The position numbers and the translations under genes were made by a program. The notes under the pieces were generated by a model. It ran no database searches. It saw only the letters and a list, made by a program, of their open reading frames with translations, and was not told the origin of the DNA. A stretch of 31,698 bases of DNA from Tannerella sp. oral taxon 808 (GTDB lineage Bacteria > Bacteroidota > Bacteroidia > Bacteroidales > Tannerellaceae): positions 1-31,698 of the forward strand of contig MIQB01000019.1 of NCBI GenBank assembly GCA_002890585.1, written 5' to 3'. This document shows, piece after piece, positions 16,084-24,238 of this stretch (the stretch's first letter is position 1; each line of letters opens with the position of its first letter).

Positions 16084-16314
16084 TTCCCCAAACCCACCCT
16101 CGTTCGTCAGCGTCGGTCGATACGTGGTGATGCGCGATGCACCGAACGCTTGGTTTCGGATTGTGCCACTTGCGCCTGTGCGCTGTGCTGCTTGCACAAT
16201 GCGGTGGCTCGTTTATGATTCGATGGCTCTTTCGCCCCGTCTCCCGAAGGTTTCGGGGCATTTTGTACCGCCCCCGCGCGCCTTATTGACGAACGTCGCC
16301 TTGTTATTTCTCTC

Positions 16315-16770
16315 TTATTCGATCAGATCCACGGCCCAGTTCAGCTCCTGGATCTTCATGTCTAATTCGCGCAGCTCGCGTGCCGCAGCGTCCGTCTTCC
16401 GTCGCAGCTCAGGCACGTCGACCACGCGCACCGTCTTGATCTCGTTTCGCCCGTAGCGCGCGTCGCCCTCCACCACGTGGCGGAGCACCTCCTGCATCAG
16501 CTGCACGCGCATGGCAAGCACATCCTTGCGCGCCATCATCCGCGTCACCGTCTCGCCCTCGTGCATCGTTTGCATGTTCGTCGCATTGATGCGGTAGATC
16601 AAATCCTCCAGCTCGGCCAAGGCCGTATTCAGCTCCACTTCCAGCGCCGCGAGATCCTCCGCCGGCGTGTCGCCCTCCTGCACCTTGGCGCTGTCCTTAA
16701 ACCGCACCTTCAACTCGTTCACTCGTTTCTGTAAGTCAGCCCTCAGGCTGAGCGCTTCTGCCAATTTCAT
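16315..16770 (-). CDS. DIP1984 family protein, function unknown
   Basis: The 151-residue protein is highly helical and coiled-coil-like, with the family pattern MKLAEALSLRADLQKRVNEL at the start, AKVQEGDTPAED, LIYRINATN and ARKDVLAMRVQLM in the middle, and DMKIQELNWAVDLIE at the end. It is a full-length member of a family found in scattered bacteria and archaea that has no established biochemical role. There is no signal peptide, so it is cytoplasmic. It is a single-gene unit with its own -7 box 63 nt upstream. Its 5' region (TTTGCCCGCCT, then an AT dinucleotide run) resembles that of rdgB. Confidence 0.85.
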   Translation of the reverse strand: MKLAEALSLRADLQKRVNELKVRFKDSAKVQEGDTPAEDLAALEVELNTALAELEDLIYRINATNMQTMHEGETVTRMMARKDVLAMRVQLMQEVLRHVVEGDARYGRNEIKTVRVVDVPELRRKTDAAARELRELDMKIQELNWAVDLIE

Positions 16771-16833
16771 CTTCTGATTGCTATATATATAATGTATAGG
16801 GGTAACGTCCTCCGTTTGTCATTAGAAGGCGGG

Positions 16834-16841
16834 CAAAAGTA
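16834..16841 (-). promoter_or_regulatory. -7 box (TACTTTTG) for the DIP1984-family gene
   Basis: TACTTTTG on the minus strand lies 63 nt before the ATG at 16770. It is followed by cccgcct and an AT-alternating leader (about 16782-16797). A similar TTTGCCCGCCT plus alternating AT arrangement precedes rdgB. Confidence 0.5.
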
Positions 16842-16988
16842 AACCGTGGATGATTTCCTCCAAGGCCGGGAGGGCATGAGGATGCACGGGGGGAGGGGCG
16901 AGGAAGGATTGCACACCCCACGTCGTATTCACGTTACATCAGCGCCCCCCCCAAGAAGAAGCGCCCATATGCCGCATCGAAATGTTTT

Positions 16989-16996
16989 TACTTTTG
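16989..16996 (+). promoter_or_regulatory. -7 box (TACTTTTG) for the FKBP cluster
   Basis: TACTTTTG lies 39 nt upstream of the first FKBP ATG (17036) and matches TAnnTTTG. The 265-bp gap between the DIP1984-family gene and the FKBP cluster thus holds divergent promoters. Confidence 0.55.
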
Positions 16997-17035
16997 CGGC
17001 CTGATTTACACAAGGAAAAGAAAGACAATTAGATA

Positions 17036-17620
17036 ATGGATAAGATAAGCTATGCCCTCGGGCTGAGCATCGGAAATAACTTCCGGGCATCGGGCATCAA
17101 GGGGCTGGAGATCGACGATTTTATCAAGGGAATAAACGATGTATTTAATGAGGCCCAACCGGCCATCCCCTTCACCGAGGCGCAGCAGCTGCTTCAGGAG
17201 TATTTCAAAAACCTACAAGCCGAGAAGTTCGAGATGAATAAGCAAGTCGGCGAAGAATTCTTACGCATACACAAAGAAAAGCGCGGCGTCGTGACGCTCC
17301 CCAGCGGCCTTCAGTACGAAGTGCTAAAGACGGGCAACGGCCCGAAGCCCAAACTGACGGACAAGGTGCGCTGCCATTATCACGGCACATTCATCGATGG
17401 ACGCGTCTTCGACAGCTCCGTGCAGCGCGGCGAGCCGGCCGTGTTTGGCGTCTCGCAAGTGATCGCCGGATGGACAGAGGCCTTGCAGCTGATGAATGTC
17501 GGATCGAAATGGCGCCTTGTGATCCCCGCAGAGCTGGCTTATGGCGAGCGCGGCGCCGGCGAGGCGATTGAACCAAACATGACACTCATCTTCGATGTGG
17601 AATTGCTCGGCATCGAATGA
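17036..17620 (+). CDS. FKBP-type peptidyl-prolyl isomerase, cytoplasmic FklB-like
   Basis: The 194-residue protein consists of an N-terminal FKBP_N helical region (DKISYALGLSIGNNF, about 2-85) and an FKBP domain (about 90-194) with LPSGLQYEVLKTGNGPKP, GRVFDSSVQRGEPAVF, VIAGWTEALQLM and the last strand MTLIFDVELL. It speeds cis-trans isomerisation of prolyl bonds and may act as a chaperone. No signal peptide is present, so unlike its two neighbours it should stay in the cytoplasm. It is first of three FKBP genes; the next starts 50 nt downstream. Confidence 0.93.
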   Translation: MDKISYALGLSIGNNFRASGIKGLEIDDFIKGINDVFNEAQPAIPFTEAQQLLQEYFKNLQAEKFEMNKQVGEEFLRIHKEKRGVVTLPSGLQYEVLKTGNGPKPKLTDKVRCHYHGTFIDGRVFDSSVQRGEPAVFGVSQVIAGWTEALQLMNVGSKWRLVIPAELAYGERGAGEAIEPNMTLIFDVELLGIE

Positions 17621-17670
17621 ATAGAGAGAACGAATAATCGAATTTGTATTTATAAACAATCAAACAGGAG

Positions 17671-18378
17671 ATGAAAAAGATTAATGTATGGATGATGGCG
17701 GCCGCAGCGGCTGCCTGTGTGACGATGAACTCGTGTAAGCAGGGCGAAACGACGGACGTAACCCTGAGCAACTCCGTCGATAGCATCAGCTATGCTGTCG
17801 GTGTGAATGTGGGGCATAACCTCAAGGCCAGCGTTGGCAGCTTCCCCGGCAACGACTCGCTGAAGGTCGATATTCTGGTAAAGGGCCTCTTGGCAGCGCT
17901 GAAAGACACCGCCGCCCTGAAGATGGCTCCCGCTGACGCTGACGCATACCTCAACGCATACCTGTCGAACATACAGCAGGCCGCAGCCGAGGCTGAGCTG
18001 AAGGCCGGACAAGACTTCCTCGCAGCCAACCGCACGAAGGAAGGCGTCATAACGACTGCCAGCGGATTGCAGTACAAGGTCATCAACGAAGGCTCGGGCC
18101 CCAAGCCGACGATTAAGGACAAGGTGAAATGCCACTATACAGGTCGCCTGCTCGACGGCACCGTGTTCGACAGCTCTACGCAACGCGGCGAGCCAGTCGT
18201 GTTTGAGGTCGGACAAGTGATCCCGGGCTGGCAGGAACTGCTGCAACTGATGCCCGTAGGATCGAAGTATCAAGTGTGGATCCCCGCGAATTTGGCTTAC
18301 GGCGCACAGAGCGCAGGGCCGATCAAGCCCAACTCGACACTCGAATTTGAAGTCGAACTGCTGGAGATCGTGAAGTGA
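17671..18378 (+). CDS. FKBP-type peptidyl-prolyl isomerase, lipoprotein
   Basis: The 235-residue paralogue of the preceding gene has a lipoprotein signal ending VTMNSC (Cys22), an FKBP_N region (VDSISYAVGVNVGHNL, about 36-130) and an FKBP domain (about 133-235) with TASGLQYKVINEGSGPKP, GTVFDSSTQRGEPVVF, VIPGWQELLQLM and NSTLEFEVELLEIV. It would be membrane-anchored and fold envelope or secreted proteins. A good ribosome site (aggag) sits directly before the ATG. The stop overlaps the next start (TGATG). Confidence 0.93.
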   Translation: MKKINVWMMAAAAAACVTMNSCKQGETTDVTLSNSVDSISYAVGVNVGHNLKASVGSFPGNDSLKVDILVKGLLAALKDTAALKMAPADADAYLNAYLSNIQQAAAEAELKAGQDFLAANRTKEGVITTASGLQYKVINEGSGPKPTIKDKVKCHYTGRLLDGTVFDSSTQRGEPVVFEVGQVIPGWQELLQLMPVGSKYQVWIPANLAYGAQSAGPIKPNSTLEFEVELLEIVK

Positions 18379-19283
18379 TGAAGCAGATCCACAAGTTGGC
18401 AGCCCTCGCAGCCGTCTGCTTGGCCATGCTGCTGGGTGGCACGATGGCCGAGGCAGCTGTAAAGCCAACAAAGAAGGGCGGCCCGGCGCTAAAGTCGTCG
18501 CTCGATACGGTGAGCTACGCCCTTGGCGTGAACATCGGTAGCAGCCTGCGCGAGAACCTCAAAACCTTCCCCAACGGGCCGGCCAACATCAACATCTTGG
18601 CAGAGATCTTCGTCCGTGCACTGAAGGGCGACACCGCCGGATTGATCATGGACAACGCCGCCGCAGAGGCGTGCATTCAGACCTACGTGATGGCCGCCCA
18701 ACAGAAAGAAAACGAAGCCCGCAAAGCCGTAGGCGAGAAGTTCCTCGCTGCCAACAAGTCGAAGGCCGGTGTGAAGACGACCGAGAGCGGCTTGCAATAC
18801 AAGATCATCAAGGAGGGCGATGGCGGCGAGAAGCCGACCGACGCCGACCGCGTGAAGGTGCATTACACGGGCAAGTTGCTCGACGGGAAAGTCTTTGACA
18901 GCTCCGTAGAGCGCGGCGAACCAGCCGAGTTCGGTGTGACGCAAGTGATCCGCGGATGGCAGGAAGCGCTTAAGCTGATGACGAAGGGCGAGAAGCTGCA
19001 AGTGTGGATCCCCTCGGACTTGGCCTACGGCACAGGGGGCGCCGGCGAGATGATCCGCCCGAACTCTACGCTGGAGTTCGAGATCGAACTGCTTGACATC
19101 ATCAAGCCTGAATCCAAAGTGGAGAAGGCCGCTGAGGAAGCTGTCAATGCAGCAGAAGGGGCCGTGAATAAAGTAGATAAAGCAGTAGAGAAGGTGGAGA
19201 AAGCAGCCGCAAAGGCTGAGAAGGAAGCCAAGAAGGCTGCTAAGAAGGCAGAGAAAGCCGCTAAGAAGTCTGAGAAGAAATAG
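18378..19283 (+). CDS. FKBP-type peptidyl-prolyl isomerase, exported, with Lys/Ala-rich tail
   Basis: The 301-residue third paralogue has a cleavable-type signal peptide (about 1-27, ending AEAA), an FKBP_N region beginning LDTVSYALGVNIGSSL and an FKBP domain with TESGLQYKIIKEGDGG, GKVFDSSVERGEPAEF, VIRGWQEALKLM and NSTLEFEIELLDII. The last 60 residues are almost only Lys, Ala and Glu (for example KAEKEAKKAAKKAEKAAKKS), a long charged helix like histone H1-type tails, absent from the other two copies. The tail might bind anionic polymers or other proteins in the periplasm. ATG at 18378 (TGATG overlap) is preferred over the GTG one codon earlier. Confidence 0.92.
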   Translation: MKQIHKLAALAAVCLAMLLGGTMAEAAVKPTKKGGPALKSSLDTVSYALGVNIGSSLRENLKTFPNGPANINILAEIFVRALKGDTAGLIMDNAAAEACIQTYVMAAQQKENEARKAVGEKFLAANKSKAGVKTTESGLQYKIIKEGDGGEKPTDADRVKVHYTGKLLDGKVFDSSVERGEPAEFGVTQVIRGWQEALKLMTKGEKLQVWIPSDLAYGTGGAGEMIRPNSTLEFEIELLDIIKPESKVEKAAEEAVNAAEGAVNKVDKAVEKVEKAAAKAEKEAKKAAKKAEKAAKKSEKK

Positions 19284-19465
19284 AACCAGCACGCCCACAC
19301 GCGGTGTGTGTGCGAGACAGGGAAAACGATAGCGGTGCGTCGGTGGGTAACGTCAAATGGACGGACGCCCCCGATGCACCGCTTGTTTTATACCATATAA
19401 TATCCGCCCCCATCCTGCCGTTTAATCCCCGTTTAATTCCCCCCTATAAACCCTACCCCACCCCT

Positions 19466-21010
19466 ATGAAAAGAAACAAGATCCTCTGGGCTGACGACGA
19501 GATCGACCTCCTCAAGCCCCACATCCTTTTCCTCGAAGAGAAAGGATACGATGTAATGCCTGTCATCAGTGGACAGGACGCCGTAGACAGCTGCCGCGAG
19601 CAGGCCTTCGACCTCATCTTCTTAGATGAGAACATGCCTGGACTGACCGGCCTCGAAACCCTCGCCGCCATCAAGGAGGTGGACCCCGCTGTGCCCGTCG
19701 TGATGGTGACTAAGAGCGAGGAGGAGAGCATCATGAACCAAGCCATCGGTAACAAGATCGCCGACTACCTCATCAAGCCCGTCAACCCGAACCAGCTGCT
19801 CCTCTCCATCAAAAAGAACCTCCACAAGAACGACATCATCACCACCGCCACCACCGAGAGCTACCAGCAGGAGTTCGGACGCATCGGCATGCAGATCAAC
19901 GACTCCCTCACGGCCGACGACTGGACGGAGGTCTACAAAAAGCTCGTCTACTGGGAGATCGAGCTGGAGCAGAACCAGACACAGATGCAGGAGATGCTCA
20001 TCATGCAGAAGCGCGAGGCCGACAGCGCCTTCGGTAAGTTCATCCGTAAGAATTACATGGACTGGATGCGCTCGCCCGACCGCCGCCCACTCATGAGCCC
20101 AGACCTCTTCAAGACGAAGATCTTCCCCCTCTTAGACGCCGGTGAGAAGGTCTTCTTCATCCTCATCGACAACTTCCGCTTCGACCAATGGCGCATGGTG
20201 CGCTCCCTCTTGACGGATCGCTTCACGGTGGACGAATCGTTGTATTACAGCATCCTCCCCACCGCTACACAGTATGCCCGCAACGCCATCTTCTCCGGAC
20301 TCATGCCCGCGCAGATCGAGAAGATGTTTCCCGACCTCTGGGTCGACGAGGAGAGCGAGGAGGGGAAGAACATCAACGAGGAGCCACTGATCAAAACACA
20401 GATCGAACGCTTCCGCAAGAAGTACACCTTCTCGTATCACAAAATCTACGAGTCGCAATTCGGAGAGCGCATGCTCGCAGGCCTCAACGAACTCCTGCGC
20501 AATCAGCTCAACGTCATCGTCATCAACTTCGTCGACATGCTCTCGCACGCCCGCACCGAAAGCAAGATGATCCGCGAGCTGGCACAGAGCGAAGCCGCCT
20601 ACCGCAGCCTCACCCGATCTTGGTTTCAGCACTCCATCATGCTCGAGCTCTTCAACCGCCTCGCCGCCGAGGGCTGCCGCGTGATCCTTACCACCGACCA
20701 CGGCACCATCCAGGTGAACGACCCCATCAAAATCACGGGTGACCGCAACACGAACACCAACCTGCGCTACAAGACCGGCCGCCACATGACCTGCGACTCC
20801 AAGTACATCTTCGAGATCAACGAGCCCGCACGCGCTGGCCTCCCCTCGCCGCACGTCAGCACCCGCTACGTCTTCGCCACCAACGAGTGCTTCTTCGCCT
20901 ATCCGAACAACTACAACTACTACGTCCCCTACTATCGCGGCACCTTCCAGCACGGCGGCATCTCGATGGAGGAGATGCTCGTGCCCTTCATCACCCTGCA
21001 ACCCAAATGA
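19466..21010 (+). CDS. porX: PorX, T9SS response regulator with PglZ domain
   Basis: The 514-residue protein joins an N-terminal receiver domain (1-120; acidic Asp10 and Asp11, phospho-acceptor Asp54 in IFLDENMPG, Lys104 in YLIKP) to a long helical linker and a C-terminal PglZ domain (about 210-514). PglZ features include FILIDNFRFDQWRMV, LPTATQYARNAIFSG, INFVDMLSHARTE and ILTTDHGTI, with metal-ligand Asp and His. PorX is known from Porphyromonas as the regulator of type IX secretion, phosphorylated by PorY, whose zinc-dependent PglZ domain has phosphodiesterase activity on oligonucleotides. The frame stays open upstream to 19304, but ATG at 19466 gives the correct N-terminus. The stop overlaps the tsaE start by 4 nt. 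No PorY lies in the window. Confidence 0.95.
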   Translation: MKRNKILWADDEIDLLKPHILFLEEKGYDVMPVISGQDAVDSCREQAFDLIFLDENMPGLTGLETLAAIKEVDPAVPVVMVTKSEEESIMNQAIGNKIADYLIKPVNPNQLLLSIKKNLHKNDIITTATTESYQQEFGRIGMQINDSLTADDWTEVYKKLVYWEIELEQNQTQMQEMLIMQKREADSAFGKFIRKNYMDWMRSPDRRPLMSPDLFKTKIFPLLDAGEKVFFILIDNFRFDQWRMVRSLLTDRFTVDESLYYSILPTATQYARNAIFSGLMPAQIEKMFPDLWVDEESEEGKNINEEPLIKTQIERFRKKYTFSYHKIYESQFGERMLAGLNELLRNQLNVIVINFVDMLSHARTESKMIRELAQSEAAYRSLTRSWFQHSIMLELFNRLAAEGCRVILTTDHGTIQVNDPIKITGDRNTNTNLRYKTGRHMTCDSKYIFEINEPARAGLPSPHVSTRYVFATNECFFAYPNNYNYYVPYYRGTFQHGGISMEEMLVPFITLQPK

Positions 21011-21450
21011 CCCCGATCCACGTCCCCACCCCGGCCCATCTGCCCGCCGCCGCCCAGGAGTTCCTGAGCCAAGTGGGGAGCCGCCCGCGCGTCGTAGCCT
21101 TCTACGGCGCGATGGGCGCCGGCAAGACCACCTTCATCCGCGCCCTCTGCGAAGCCCTCGGCACGCACGACGCCATCAACAGCCCCACCTTCGCATTAGT
21201 CAACGAGTACGCCACCGACGCCACCACCAGCGGCCTCATCTATCACTTCGATTTCTACCGCATCCGCACCCTCGACGAGGCCCTCGCCATCGGCACCGAA
21301 GACTATTTCGAGAGCCCTACGTGGTGCTTCATCGAGTGGCCCGAGCGCATCGAATCGCTCCTTCCGCCGGACGCTATCCGTGTCCGCATCGCCGAGCAGC
21401 CCGACGGCAGCCGCACGATTGCCATCGAGGGGCCAGTTGGCAATGATTGA
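21007..21450 (+). CDS. tsaE: TsaE, ATPase of the tRNA t6A modification complex
   Basis: The 147-residue protein is of family length. It shows the Walker A motif GAMGAGKTTFIRAL (34-47), SPTFALVNEY (59-68), the conserved IYHFDFYR (78-85) and FIEWPERI (108-115). TsaE works with TsaB and TsaD to form threonylcarbamoyl-adenosine at position 37 of ANN-decoding tRNAs in the cytoplasm. The ATG overlaps the porX stop (ATGA), so the two genes are co-translated. The function is unrelated to secretion, so the pairing is probably positional. A gap of repeats follows. Confidence 0.95.
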   Translation: MTPIHVPTPAHLPAAAQEFLSQVGSRPRVVAFYGAMGAGKTTFIRALCEALGTHDAINSPTFALVNEYATDATTSGLIYHFDFYRIRTLDEALAIGTEDYFESPTWCFIEWPERIESLLPPDAIRVRIAEQPDGSRTIAIEGPVGND

Positions 21451-21482
21451 TGATTAAGGGGGGGGGGCTTGCGGGCTACTGC

Positions 21483-21587
21483 ACAAGGCGCTTGCGAGCA
21501 TGCTGACAAGGTGCTTGCGCGCATGCTGACAAGGTGCTTGTGCGCATGCTGACAAGGCGCTTGTGCGCATGCTGACAAGGCGCTTGT
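21483..21587. repeat. 23-bp tandem array, compound repeat copy 2 (inverted)
   Basis: Units starting acaaggcgcttg occur at 21483, 21506, 21529, 21552 and 21575 (last partial), with exactly 23-bp spacing. This is the reverse complement of the array at 1013-1108. It is joined to a palindrome by the 13-bp segment aaattgaatacac (21590-21602), as in copy 1. Confidence 0.92.
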
Positions 21588-21614
21588 CCAAATTGAATAC
21601 ACGTACCCAAGGTC

Positions 21615-21642
21615 GTAGGGGCGAATGATTATTCGCCCCTAC
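21615..21642. repeat. Palindrome of the compound repeat, copy 2
   Basis: gtaggggcgaat (21615-21626) and its exact complement (21631-21642) flank the loop gatt. The arms are 12 bp, one more than visible at 938-963. Although the flanking array is inverted relative to copy 1, the loop reads gatt on the plus strand at both loci. Confidence 0.9.
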
Positions 21643-21660
21643 AAATACCCACCATGTCTC

Positions 21661-21837
21661 GCGGGGAATGCTTGCAGGGTGGCTGCAAGCTGCCTTGCAC
21701 GGGGTCTGCAAGCCTGCTTGCACGATGACTGCAAGCCACCTTGCACGATGGCTGCAAGCTCCCTTGCACGATGGCTGCAAGCTACCTTGCACGATGGCTG
21801 CAAGCCTGCTTGCACGATGACTGCAAGCATTCCCCGC
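21661..21837. repeat. Second 23-bp tandem array inside a 17-bp inverted repeat
   Basis: Units of the form cttgcacgatggctgcaagc repeat about seven times with a 23-bp period. Outer arms gcggggaatgcttgcag (21661-21677) and its exact complement (21821-21837) bracket the array. Each unit also carries a cttgca/tgcaag dyad, so the whole region can form a comb of small hairpins or one large one. It ends 8 bp before the porZ stop codon. With the preceding array it fills the 395-bp gap between convergent tsaE and porZ. Confidence 0.88.
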
Positions 21838-21845
21838 AAACCTGT

Positions 21846-24164
21846 TTAGCGCACCACGGCGATCTTCGTCACCACCCCTTCGCTGCCGTCGGAGGTGGAG
21901 GCGAGGACGAGGTAGATGCCCGAGGCGACAGGCCGACCGTCAGCCGTGCGGCAGTCCCACGTGAACTGCCCCCCGGCCGAGCGCCCTTGCCGGATCAGGT
22001 TGCCATTGAGGTCGGTGATCTTCACGTTCGAGTCGGCGATGAGGCCGGTGATGGTCACGTTGCCCTCGTAGTCCGGGTGCACGGGGTTGGGGTAGGCGTA
22101 GACGTCGGAGTAGGTCTTGGGCGCCTCGGTGGCGTCGCCGCGGTAGGAGACGAGCCCCTTCTCGGTGCCGATGAAGACCTCGCCCGTGGTGTTGTCTATG
22201 GCCAAGCTGCGGATGTTGTCCGAGAGCAGGGGCGAGTTTGCCGTCGTGAAGTGCTCGATCGTCTGCGTGCCATCGGCGTTGACGAGGTAGACGCCCGAGC
22301 TGCCTGTGCCGAGCCACTTGCGGTTGCCGCCGTCCACGGCGATGGCGGTGATCTGCTCACTGTCTAAGAAGTAGCGTGGCTTGCCGTCCTCATCGTTGCG
22401 GACGATGCCGTTCCAGTAGCAGTGGGCCGGGTCGCGCAGGGCTTTGTCGGTGGTGGTGCTGACCATCGGGCCGTGGTCGGTGCCCACCCAGAGGTCGCCC
22501 TTGCGATCTTCCGCCATGCAGTAATACTCGCTCACGCCGAGCGCTGTGCCACCGGCGTTGGTGAAGGTGGAGTAGAAGTGCGACTTGTCGTCGGCGTTGT
22601 TTGTCGGTGTGCCATTGTCGTCGAAGACGAGCAGGCCACCGCCGCGGGGCACGTTCACCCACTTCTGCCCGCGCGAGGTGAAGAGGATGCGCCCCACGAA
22701 GGTCTTGTCTGACACGCCCGGGTAGTAGAGCGACTTCCATGTGCCATCCGCTGTGCGCACCACGATGCCATTTTCCGCATTGCAGTTCGTCATCCACAGG
22801 TTCTTGTTTTTATCGAACCCAATGCCGATGACGCGCACGTAGCGGTGTTCATTCTTATTGCCGGGCAGAGCCGATTTGAGGGGCGTGTTCTTATGGTCGT
22901 AGTGGCGGACGAAGGTGTTGTCCTTGATCTCGATCACGCCCTCGCCGAAGGTGCCTACGAAGCAATGCGTCGGGTCGTCCGGGTCGACGGCCACGCCCAC
23001 ATAGTCCTGCACATCGTGCCCCGATCCGCGCGTAGCCGTGGTCTCGTCGAAGTTCGTCCACTTCTTATCCGCATAACTCATCAGTGTGCCCACGCGGTTG
23101 CCGCGCGCCGTGTTCGTGTAGCTCCCCCCGACCACCCACAGGCGGCCACGGTCTACGATCATGTAGTCGTCGTAATTGCGTTTTGGCCCTTCAATCTTCA
23201 GCCCCGAGATCGCCTTTTCGTACTGCCCATCGGTGCGCCGGCGCAGCCCCACGAGGCCGTTGCGCCCTGAGGCGATCCAGTAGCGCCCATCCTCCTTGAG
23301 CGCCGTCACGGCATTGACGGTGCCTGTGCCAACGGCCTCGCCCGTGCCATCGAGTGAGGCGAAGACGTAGAGCGCTTCCTGGGCGTAGGCCAACAAGCGG
23401 TTACCGGCCACGGCGAGGCCGCGCAGGTTCGTTTGTTTACGCATCAAGCGCACTGTGCTGTCGGCGTTGAGGCAGAAGAGCCCCGTGCCCGTGGCGCAGA
23501 GGCAGACCCGCCCGCGGAAGGTGCCCAGGCCGACGATCTTTTGGTCGTCAAAGGCAGCATCTTTCAGCACTACGCGTTTCCAATTAGCCGCGTCCATCAA
23601 GTTGTCCGTCGTGCGAGCCGCCAGCAGTCCGCTGTCCGTAGCCGCATAGATCGATTTGCCCAACAGGCAAGTCGCCACCGTCCGTTGGTCTAAGCGGTAA
23701 GTCTCAGCCACCTCGCGCTTCTTCAGGTCGATCACCATCACGCCGAAGTTGGCCGCGAGGTAAGCGAGGTCGCCATTCAGGTCGATCGCATTGAGCGTCT
23801 TATCCTGAATGTTCGTCGAGTTCTTTAGGAAGGGCAAGTTGTATACGCCATCGGCCGTCATCAGGTCGATGTTACCGTTAGCGTATGCAATGAGCAGTGT
23901 GCGTGTGCTGGCGCTGTAGCGTATCAGGCGCACATCCGAATCGCTCAGCCCCGTCTGTCGGGAATAGATGCGGATGCGGTCATCCGTCTTGCCATAGCTG
24001 TAGAGTGTGCCATCGGCCACGGCATAGACATTATTCTCCGCCTCCGCCACAGCCGTTGTGTTATACATCGCCAGATACGTATGCCAGCGAGTCGTCGAGT
24101 TGTCGGCCGCGTGCGCCGCCAAGAGCGACAGCAGCAAGCCATAAATCAGCAATTGAATCTTCAT
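21846..24164 (-). CDS. porZ: PorZ, T9SS attachment-complex protein (beta-propeller and sorting domain)
   Basis: The 772-residue protein (the Porphyromonas homologue is similar in length) starts with a signal peptide (about 1-19, ending AAHA). Two beta-propeller regions follow, with recurrent segments such as VAEAENNVYAVADGTLYSY, LNAIDLNGDLAYLAANFGVM, MAEDRKGDLWVGTDHGPMV and ITAIAVDGGNRKWLGTGSSG. It ends in a T9SS-type C-terminal domain (VYAYPNPVHPDYEG, VKITDLNGNLIRQG). In Porphyromonas PorZ sits on the cell surface and works with PorU, PorV and PorQ to attach cargo to A-LPS. The upstream frame extends to 24275, but ATG at 24164 gives the signal peptide. It is convergent with porX-tsaE. Confidence 0.9.
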   Translation of the reverse strand: MKIQLLIYGLLLSLLAAHAADNSTTRWHTYLAMYNTTAVAEAENNVYAVADGTLYSYGKTDDRIRIYSRQTGLSDSDVRLIRYSASTRTLLIAYANGNIDLMTADGVYNLPFLKNSTNIQDKTLNAIDLNGDLAYLAANFGVMVIDLKKREVAETYRLDQRTVATCLLGKSIYAATDSGLLAARTTDNLMDAANWKRVVLKDAAFDDQKIVGLGTFRGRVCLCATGTGLFCLNADSTVRLMRKQTNLRGLAVAGNRLLAYAQEALYVFASLDGTGEAVGTGTVNAVTALKEDGRYWIASGRNGLVGLRRRTDGQYEKAISGLKIEGPKRNYDDYMIVDRGRLWVVGGSYTNTARGNRVGTLMSYADKKWTNFDETTATRGSGHDVQDYVGVAVDPDDPTHCFVGTFGEGVIEIKDNTFVRHYDHKNTPLKSALPGNKNEHRYVRVIGIGFDKNKNLWMTNCNAENGIVVRTADGTWKSLYYPGVSDKTFVGRILFTSRGQKWVNVPRGGGLLVFDDNGTPTNNADDKSHFYSTFTNAGGTALGVSEYYCMAEDRKGDLWVGTDHGPMVSTTTDKALRDPAHCYWNGIVRNDEDGKPRYFLDSEQITAIAVDGGNRKWLGTGSSGVYLVNADGTQTIEHFTTANSPLLSDNIRSLAIDNTTGEVFIGTEKGLVSYRGDATEAPKTYSDVYAYPNPVHPDYEGNVTITGLIADSNVKITDLNGNLIRQGRSAGGQFTWDCRTADGRPVASGIYLVLASTSDGSEGVVTKIAVVR

Positions 24165-24238
24165 TTTATAAGGGATTAATGTGTGTGCATATATAGCCAA
24201 ACGAAAATGAGTTAGAAAAATTTGAGTGTACCAAGCAT

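Noticed and set aside
19304..19465. Upstream extension of porX
   Set aside because: The receiver domain begins MKRNKILWADDE at 19466; the extension has no similarity to response regulators.
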